Assembly: GCA_041653955.1 (NCBI GenBank)
Contig: JBAZEH010000005.1
Span: 3,508-67,507, forward strand
Origin: UBA1562 sp041653955
Lineage (GTDB): Bacteria; Omnitrophota; Gorgyraeia; Gygaellales; Profunditerraquicolaceae
Direction of reading: 5' to 3'
DNA length: 64,000 nt
A model generated the notes under the pieces. It was given only the letters and a program-made list of their open reading frames with translations. It had not been told where the DNA came from and ran no database searches. The position numbers were made by a program, and so were the translations under genes. Positions 59,046-64,000 of this stretch are shown piece after piece. Each line of letters begins with the position of its first letter. The first letter of the stretch is position 1.

Positions 59046-60643
59046 TATTCCTCTTTTATCACGCGGCCGTTAAAAGCATCCAGCGCCGACCTGATGAACG
59101 CGTCGGATTTATGGCTGTCTTTCTGCTCGATATCTCCGGAAAGCGCGAAATTTACCCTAAGGCTGGTATTTAATATACCCGAAATAGTCTTCTCTATTAT
59201 CGCTTTATTTTCTTTTCCTTCCAACGCCTCCTTATGCAGCGAATGGCTCATCGGGAAAGAAACGGTCAGCACGCTCTTATCAAACCTCGTAGGGGTGCCT
59301 TCGTCAAGATACGTAGCCACCGACATCTTGATATGCGAGAGGCTGTCTATGATATTACGCCATGCCCCTTTTATACTATCCAAACGGGCAGGCGGCTCCT
59401 GCGGCTCGGATTCAAAAGAATGTTTTTCTGTTTCAGGGGGCGTTGTCCCCGGATCTATTTTCTTTATATCCATTTTAAGCTGTTTATTCAACGCGCGAGG
59501 GGCCTCAATATCCCTTGGGCTATTCGGCTTAATAACATTAGAATACGCGCCTTTCTTGTCATGGGCAAGTTTTACCAGGCTTACCTCAAGGGGGATACGC
59601 AAAGAATCAAGCCTCTTGGTCATCTCCTGCGTATTGACCAGGGTATTAAAAGCGCTGAATATCTCCTCCAAACTAAAGGCATTTGCCTGTTCCAGCAGCC
59701 TATCGCATATTTCTTTGGGTAAGTCTATTAGTTTTGGGTCTGCCTGGGTCACCTTGGCGATCATAAGATTGCGGAAATGTTCAATAAGGTTTATAAGGAA
59801 ATTACCCATATCCTTTCCGCTGTCAACAATATTATTGAAAGACTCCAGGGCCCCGCGCGCGTCTTTTTTCACTATCTTATCAGCGATATCAAAAAGGTTA
59901 TCCTGTTCCACCAGCCCCAGCATTGAAATAACGTCTTCCAGGGAAACCCGGTCTTTAGCGAACGATATCAACTGGTCTAATATGGACTCCGCGTCCCTTA
60001 AGGAGCCGTCGCTTGCTTTTGCAATGGCAAACAGGACCTGCGGGTCTACATTATTTATCTTCTCCGCCCGCGCTATCTTTTCAAGCTGCCCGATGATCTC
60101 CATTATGGAAACCCTGCGGAAGTCAAGGCGCTGGCAGCGCGAAAGTATCGTCGGGATGACCTTATGGGGATGGGTAGTGGCAAATATGAATTTAACAAAA
60201 GGCGGTGGCTCTTCAAGGGTCTTGAGCAAAGCGTTAAAACCTTCCGAAGTGATCTGGTGCACCTCGTCTATTATATAGATCTTATATTTACCCTGCGTAG
60301 GGGCGAATTTTACGCTCTCTCTAAGCGCCCTTATCTCGTCTATGCCGCGGTTAGAGGCTCCGTCTATCTCTATAACATCCAGGCTGCGGCCCTGAGCGAT
60401 ATCCAGGCACGCCGGGCAACTATTGCATGGATTTTCCGTAGGCCCGTTCTTGCAGTTAAGCGCCTTGGCTAATATCCTGGCGGTAGAAGTCTTGCCCACT
60501 CCCCTGGGGCCCGAGAACAGGTAGGCGTGAGCCAGCCTGTCTTTATGGATGGCATTCTTAAGAGTGGAGACGACAGTATCTTGCCCTATTATTTCGTTAA
60601 AATCCTTGGGCCGCCATTTTAAAGCGAATACAGTATATGACAT
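59045..60643 (-). CDS. dnaX: DNA polymerase III subunits gamma/tau
   Basis: 532 residues. P-loop FSGPRGVGKTSTARILAKAL, zinc module CKNGPTENPCNSCPACLD, EIDGASNRGIDEIRALRE, IIDEVHQITSEGFNALLKTL and SRCQRLDFRR. Domain III and a C-terminal tau-like segment follow from about residue 225. It loads the sliding clamp with delta-prime (holB, also here). I see no clear slippery A run for gamma production. It overlaps recR and starts one base after the protease stop. Confidence 0.96.
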   Translation of the reverse strand: MSYTVFALKWRPKDFNEIIGQDTVVSTLKNAIHKDRLAHAYLFSGPRGVGKTSTARILAKALNCKNGPTENPCNSCPACLDIAQGRSLDVIEIDGASNRGIDEIRALRESVKFAPTQGKYKIYIIDEVHQITSEGFNALLKTLEEPPPFVKFIFATTHPHKVIPTILSRCQRLDFRRVSIMEIIGQLEKIARAEKINNVDPQVLFAIAKASDGSLRDAESILDQLISFAKDRVSLEDVISMLGLVEQDNLFDIADKIVKKDARGALESFNNIVDSGKDMGNFLINLIEHFRNLMIAKVTQADPKLIDLPKEICDRLLEQANAFSLEEIFSAFNTLVNTQEMTKRLDSLRIPLEVSLVKLAHDKKGAYSNVIKPNSPRDIEAPRALNKQLKMDIKKIDPGTTPPETEKHSFESEPQEPPARLDSIKGAWRNIIDSLSHIKMSVATYLDEGTPTRFDKSVLTVSFPMSHSLHKEALEGKENKAIIEKTISGILNTSLRVNFALSGDIEQKDSHKSDAFIRSALDAFNGRVIKEE

Positions 60644-60644
60644 C

Positions 60645-61817
60645 TCAATCCTCTTTAACCATTTCTTTAAGGTAATTTATAGGGACGGCAAAGTTAAGGT
60701 TCTGCGCTATAAAAAATGAGGCGATGGTAGCAATACCCACGACCTCCCCGTATTCATTAAGCACCGGGCAACCGCTGCTGCCAGGGGAAACCGGTACGGT
60801 CATCTGGATCAGTTTAAGGCTGGGGCTTGAACGTATTGCGCTAACTATGCCGCTTGAAACAGATTTCTCAAAACCCAGCGGGTTTCCCAGCGTAATAATA
60901 AACTGGCCGCTGATAAGTTCATCGGAATCCCCTATAATAAGCGGCGAAAGCCCTTTAGCATCTACTTTTAATACGGCTATATCCATATCAGGATTGTACG
61001 CAGCAAGATACGCCTCGTTAAAAATATCTTCTCCTATCTTTACCTCTGCCTGATAGGCGGAATTTACCACATGGAAGTTTGTGGCTATAAAGCCGTCATC
61101 GGATATAACGAAACCGCTTGCCTGCCCCATATCCTGGCCCTGCTTATCTTTTATCTGTATGGTAGCGATGCTGGGGGTATAAATAGAATACATATCGGAT
61201 ACAGCCAGTTTCTCCCTTTTCTTTCTTGAAGAGGTTTCTAACCTGAGCTTTTTAAATTCATCCCGTGCCAGGGTTTTAAGATATACCTTCCTTTTTTGCC
61301 TGTTTAATATTGAAGTGACGCGGTCAAAAGGAGACATCCTGGCAAAACTCTGGTATCTTTTCTCCTGATAAATAGTGCTCACTATGAAAAATGAAATAAA
61401 AACGGCTGTTAATACTATTTTTGTGCGGCGTTTAAACTTGCTGCCCGCCCACAGGAGTATTAATCCTACGGGTGTGATCAAAAGCAGCATAAACACGATA
61501 AAACGTTTCTTTAAATACCATTTAACCTTCTCTTTATCCTTGAGGGAATTTGACAGGATAACCAGGAGGAACCAAAAGAAGAATAAAAGCGAATGCACCC
61601 TTAAATGCGTTTTAATAAGCTGGGCCACTTCGGGACGCTCGAATATCACCCTGGTCATATAATTGACCCAGAAAAGAAAAAATAAACCCAGGATAAAAGG
61701 ATGGCCCTCCAGGTTTTTGTTCAACCAGGATAAGGCCTTTTTGCGGTTGATCCTGCGCAAGCCTTTCTTGAGTATCTTCAGGTATCTGATAAACTTGTTC
61801 TTTTTAGACCTGCGCAT
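60645..61817 (-). CDS. Membrane-anchored trypsin-like serine protease (S1C)
   Basis: 390 residues. A very basic N-terminus is followed by three or four membrane helices (residues 45-145, e.g. FILGLFFLFWVNYMTRVIF and FIVFMLLLITPVGLILL), then a chymotrypsin-fold protease: His in IATNFHVVNSAYQAEV, Asp in NPDMDIAVLKVD and Ser in SPGSSGCPVLNEYG. The Ser motif is GSSGCP rather than GNSGGP. No PDZ domain is present. It resembles MarP/colicin V-type membrane proteases in layout. Located between a secreted protein and dnaX. Confidence 0.85.
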   Translation of the reverse strand: MRRSKKNKFIRYLKILKKGLRRINRKKALSWLNKNLEGHPFILGLFFLFWVNYMTRVIFERPEVAQLIKTHLRVHSLLFFFWFLLVILSNSLKDKEKVKWYLKKRFIVFMLLLITPVGLILLWAGSKFKRRTKIVLTAVFISFFIVSTIYQEKRYQSFARMSPFDRVTSILNRQKRKVYLKTLARDEFKKLRLETSSRKKREKLAVSDMYSIYTPSIATIQIKDKQGQDMGQASGFVISDDGFIATNFHVVNSAYQAEVKIGEDIFNEAYLAAYNPDMDIAVLKVDAKGLSPLIIGDSDELISGQFIITLGNPLGFEKSVSSGIVSAIRSSPSLKLIQMTVPVSPGSSGCPVLNEYGEVVGIATIASFFIAQNLNFAVPINYLKEMVKED

Positions 61818-61825
61818 TTTCCTTT

Positions 61826-62164
61826 TTATCCTCCCGCCAGGTTACTATCCGATATCCTTAATGCCTGATAATCGCCTTCCGTATCTATATAGTAAACTAT
61901 GGATAAGGGGTCACCTATCTGTATATCGTTTATGGAAATATCATCTACGCCCCTCGTTATCTTTGTTTCATCGCCGACAAAGAACAACTTTATCCCGTCA
62001 TACACATCCAGGGCTATCTTTCCGGAAATGGTATCTATCTGGGCAACACTGCCGCTGATCTCCATAGTCGCATATTGTTGTACCTCCTCCTGGCAATAAG
62101 ATAAGCCCGAAGCCGACAATAAAAGGAAGAAGCCAAAGAGTACCGCTGCTGTTTTTGATTTCAT
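61826..62164 (-). CDS. Small secreted protein, DUF5666-like
   Basis: 112 residues from ATG 62164, with GGGAGGTGA two to three bases away as ribosome site. Signal peptide AVLFGFFLLLSASGLSYC ends in a Cys that may be lipidated. The mature part (MEISGSVAQIDTISGKIALD, ITRGVDDISINDIQIGDPLS) is a short beta-rich domain of the kind seen in DUF5666/YgiW-like OB-fold proteins. Function unknown. It heads the protease-dnaX-recR-ABC-F unit. Confidence 0.75.
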   Translation of the reverse strand: MKSKTAAVLFGFFLLLSASGLSYCQEEVQQYATMEISGSVAQIDTISGKIALDVYDGIKLFFVGDETKITRGVDDISINDIQIGDPLSIVYYIDTEGDYQALRISDSNLAGG

Positions 62165-62366
62165 GCTCACCTCCCGGAGATATTAGTTGTGCGTTTAGTT
62201 TTCCCGATAAGAGAAAATTAAATGGGTAGTCGCGCCCGCCAGACGAACCCATATTCAACAAACCTTCAAGAACTAAAGAACCTCCAAAATCAGAGCCTTA
62301 CTACGACTACGTTACTTAAATAATGAGCTGCCCGGATAATCAAATTCGTCCGGATACGCCAACGAA

Positions 62367-63113
62367 TCACCGCGGCATCAGCGCAAACACACCCCAGCCC
62401 AGGTATTCACGCGTGTAAGCGGCGTAGCGCTCGGGTTCCGAGGTCAGTTTGGCTCGAATATCTTTCGCTAATTCATCATCGGAATTGGCTTCAAGCCATC
62501 GGCGCATCGTGAGCCATTTAGCCGCCTCGTATCTGTCCCAACCGTCCTGGTCAGCCAGAACCATTTCAACGACGTCGTAGCCAAGGCGGCCGAAAGACGC
62601 GAGAAGTTCTGGAAGCATGAGAAAATCGGAGATTGAGTTGGCAAGACACTCCTTGGCAATATTTTCCGTCGGCGGTAACTGCCTCCAGTAGGGCTCACCG
62701 ATAAGGATGATCCCTCCAGCGCGCAGGCTCCGCGCCAGAAGCTCGATAGTGCCGGAGACTCCCCCGCCGATCCAAGTGGCACCAACACAAGCTGCCACAC
62801 CGACCTTCTCGTCAGAGACGTAGCCGGTAGCATCCCCATGAATAAACTTGACTTGATCGGCGACTCCTAGTTCTTCAGCGCGGAGTTTCGCTTGCTCGGT
62901 AAACAACTGGCTCATATCAATGCCGATGCCGGTGACTCCGTAATCGCGCGCCCAGGCGCACAGCATCTCTCCCGAACCGCTGCCGAGGTCAAGCACTCGG
63001 GTCCCCGTTTCCAGGCGCAGCGCTGCTCCGAGAGTAGCGAACTTTTCGGGTGTGAACGGGTTATGTATGCGATGAGCGCTTTCGGTAATGTTGAAGATCC
63101 GTGGAATGTCCAT
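62367..63113 (-). CDS. SAM-dependent methyltransferase, probably acquired
   Basis: 248 residues from ATG 63113, with AAGGAG ten bases upstream; the frame extends to 63176 across an inverted repeat. Motif I VLDLGSGSGEMLCAWA, VTGIGIDMSQLFTEQA and VKFIHGDATGYV place it with class I small-molecule methyltransferases. Codon use is unlike the neighbours: Ile is often ATT or ATC rather than ATA, Arg often CGN, and GC content is higher. It sits directly downstream of tRNA-Ser, a typical integration spot. Substrate unknown. Confidence 0.85.
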   Translation of the reverse strand: MDIPRIFNITESAHRIHNPFTPEKFATLGAALRLETGTRVLDLGSGSGEMLCAWARDYGVTGIGIDMSQLFTEQAKLRAEELGVADQVKFIHGDATGYVSDEKVGVAACVGATWIGGGVSGTIELLARSLRAGGIILIGEPYWRQLPPTENIAKECLANSISDFLMLPELLASFGRLGYDVVEMVLADQDGWDRYEAAKWLTMRRWLEANSDDELAKDIRAKLTSEPERYAAYTREYLGWGVFALMPR

Positions 63114-63147
63114 CCCGGAAAATCTCCTTATCTGAATTTTTTCGGAA

Positions 63148-63182
63148 CAATTTTTGCCGCCAGCCAACGCCAGCAAAAATTG
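63148..63182 (-). terminator. Inverted repeat just after tRNA-Ser
   Basis: CAATTTTTGC (tRNA side, 63182-63173) and GCAAAAATTG (63157-63148) are perfect complements around a 15-base loop. The first arm includes the CA of the tRNA CCA end. It may terminate or trim tRNA-Ser, or mark a junction of acquired DNA. Confidence 0.45.
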
Positions 63183-63272
63183 GCGGAGAGGCCGGGATTT
63201 GAACCCGGGGGCCCAGTTTCCCGGGCCAACTCATTAGCAGTGAGTTGCTTTCGACCGCTCAGCCACCTCTCC
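63181..63272 (-). tRNA. tRNA-Ser(GCU)
   Basis: A class II tRNA of 92 bases: GGAGAGG acceptor with CCTCTCC, G73 and encoded CCA; anticodon loop CTGCTAA gives GCT; long variable arm (GGCCCGGGAAACTGGGCCC region); T-arm CGGGTTCAAATCCCG. It lies nine bases after the tadA stop. Confidence 0.95.
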
Positions 63273-63281
63273 TGAATTTAT

Positions 63282-63743
63282 CTATACCTTACGTTTCTTT
63301 TTAAAGAACTCTTTCAGTAAAGAGCCGCACTCTTCTTCTAAAACCCCTCTTTTAACATTAACCCTGTGGTTAAGCCTTTTATTATTAACGATATTCATCA
63401 CGGAACCGCAGGCGCCTGTCTTGGGGTCCTTCGCGCCAAAACATAAATTCCCTATACGCGAAAGCACAAGTGCCCCCGCGCACATACTGCAGGGCTCAAT
63501 TGTAACATAGAGCGAAGCCCCGCTCAACCACTTTGCTTGCAGGCCGGCCGCGGCGCTGGTAATCGCTAGCATCTCGGCGTGCGCAGTAGGGTCTTTAAGG
63601 CGTTCGACCTGGTTATACCCCCTGGCGATGACCTTACCCTTATGCACTACAACCGCCCCCACAGGTACCTCATCTTCCATGAAGGCCTTACGCGCTTCCT
63701 TAAGCGCCTCCCGCATAAAATTAATGTCTGTTTTCGACGACAT
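63282..63743 (-). CDS. tadA: tRNA-specific adenosine deaminase TadA
   Basis: 153 residues from ATG 63743 (ATG 63716 is a possible later start). Zinc/catalytic motifs PTAHAEMLAI (His and Glu) and EPCSMCAG (two Cys), then the C-terminal helices with KDPKTGACGSVMNI. It converts A34 to inosine in tRNA-Arg(ACG); its substrate gene lies immediately upstream, 23 bases away, on the same strand. Confidence 0.96.
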   Translation of the reverse strand: MSSKTDINFMREALKEARKAFMEDEVPVGAVVVHKGKVIARGYNQVERLKDPTAHAEMLAITSAAAGLQAKWLSGASLYVTIEPCSMCAGALVLSRIGNLCFGAKDPKTGACGSVMNIVNNKRLNHRVNVKRGVLEEECGSLLKEFFKKKRKV

Positions 63744-63766
63744 ACAAATTCTGATTAACAAAATAC

Positions 63767-63843
63767 TGGTGCGCCCAGGAGGAATCGAACCTCCAACAAC
63801 CTGCTCCGTAGGCAGGTGCTCTATCCAATTGAGCTATGGGCGC
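63767..63843 (-). tRNA. tRNA-Arg(ACG)
   Basis: 77 bases: GCGCCCA acceptor with TGGGCGC, A73, encoded CCA; anticodon stem CCTGC/GCAGG with loop CTACGGA, anticodon ACG; T-arm GGAGG TTCGATT CCTCC. A34 is the target of TadA encoded next to it. Confidence 0.96.
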
Positions 63844-63944
63844 AATAATCTTTCTTAGTTTTACCTTATTCCTGTGATATTCCTGCTTCAATTTACGGCG
63901 TTCAGATTCAAATTGCTGACTTTTTGTGAAATCATAAGTCACCA

Positions 63945-64000
63945 TTAGCGAACCCTGCGTACTCTGTTCATAAGGTTCACCTGTGCCTCAACAATGGCGG
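63945..64000 (-). CDS. C-terminal end of an unidentified protein (partial)
   Basis: One minus-strand frame is open from the window edge and reads AIVEAQVNLMNRVRRVR before TAA at 63947-63945; the other two frames stop early. The stop overlaps an ATG (TAATG) that opens a frame running through tRNA-Arg, which is probably spurious. Too short to identify. Confidence 0.3.
   Translation of the reverse strand, partial: AIVEAQVNLMNRVRRVR

Noticed and set aside
59094..60278. 394-codon plus-strand frame opposite dnaX
   Set aside because: Antisense shadow of dnaX, Ser/Ile-rich and without family features; dnaX motifs on the minus strand are complete.
62171..62366. Possible small RNA (SRP RNA, 6S) or riboswitch upstream of the secreted-protein gene, since SRP RNA is often near dnaX
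   Set aside because: The SRP core (GGUC..GGAAGGAAGCAGC) is absent and no known aptamer motif is seen; only a short GGGU/ACCC hairpin. I see nothing else in this gap.
63721..63945. A 74-codon minus-strand frame beginning MVTYDFTKSQQFE that overlaps a stop as TAATG
   Set aside because: It reads through the whole of tRNA-Arg(ACG), and its middle (APIAQLDRAPAYGAG) is the familiar false translation of that tRNA. Only the first 30 codons could be real, and nothing recognisable is in them.

Overview
The window looks like a chromosome segment of an uncultured, anaerobic, diderm bacterium, most plausibly a member of Candidatus Omnitrophota (a relative of the PVC group). The placement is an inference. 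It rests on outer-membrane logistics genes (LptF/LptG, LolC/LolD, MlaE/F/D) sitting together with Firmicutes-like housekeeping gene order (mcsA-mcsB-clpC, radA, PIN/TRAM, ispD-ispF, cysE-cysS, tmk-holB-ricT-metG-tatD), heavy ATA and AGG codon use, pyruvate formate-lyase, and dispersed AGGGACAC-type hairpin repeats. I see no phage, insertion sequence or CRISPR array.

Layout. 1-1.9 kb: the 5' part of tmRNA (cut by the window edge), smpB, an AEC transporter and tRNA-Leu(CAG). 1.9-5.5 kb: a TMTC-like membrane TPR protein, then a convergent radical SAM/SPASM peptide-modifying enzyme whose N-terminus looks frameshifted. 5.5-10.5 kb: an orphan CHASE4 histidine kinase, pyrE, a BaiN-like flavoprotein and a Maf-M48 in-frame fusion. 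10.6-13.5 kb: comF-lptF-lptG on the plus strand. 13.5-40.3 kb: one very long, tightly overlapped minus-strand run from lysS to alr, covering lipoprotein export, arginine phosphorylation and ClpC proteolysis, Mla lipid transport, isoprenoid and cysteine synthesis, replication clamp loading, tRNA charging and t6A modification. 40.3-44.9 kb: htpX, a thiol-redox pair (thioredoxin-CcdA fusion and DUF1573), an LsrF-like aldolase/thiolase and a zinc alcohol dehydrogenase. 45-47.7 kb: a lone GH94-type phosphorylase flanked on both sides by inverted copies of one hairpin repeat. 47.7-54.3 kb: a pflB-pflA operon led by a sigma70-type promoter, a ZTP riboswitch and an intrinsic terminator, followed by an antiporter, a TSUP transporter, a HAD phosphatase and a STAS-PilZ protein. 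54.3-56 kb: a methyltransferase and an LPS-core-type glycosyltransferase. 56.1-56.5 kb: tRNA-Asn(GUU) split by a 245-nt group I intron. 56.5-62.2 kb: ABC-F, recR, dnaX, a membrane serine protease and a secreted protein. 62.3-64 kb: a compositionally foreign methyltransferase, tRNA-Ser(GCU), tadA and tRNA-Arg(ACG).

The strongest unusual signals are the group I intron in tRNA-Asn, the ZTP riboswitch controlling pyruvate formate-lyase (linking formate supply to one-carbon/purine status), the REP-like repeat family including the copies framing the GH94 gene, the long tmRNA tag, the Maf-M48 fusion, the damaged or recoded start of the SPASM enzyme, and several near-consensus promoters placed so that transcripts would be leaderless. 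No wholly new multi-gene defence or biosynthetic system is evident; most of the window is housekeeping.
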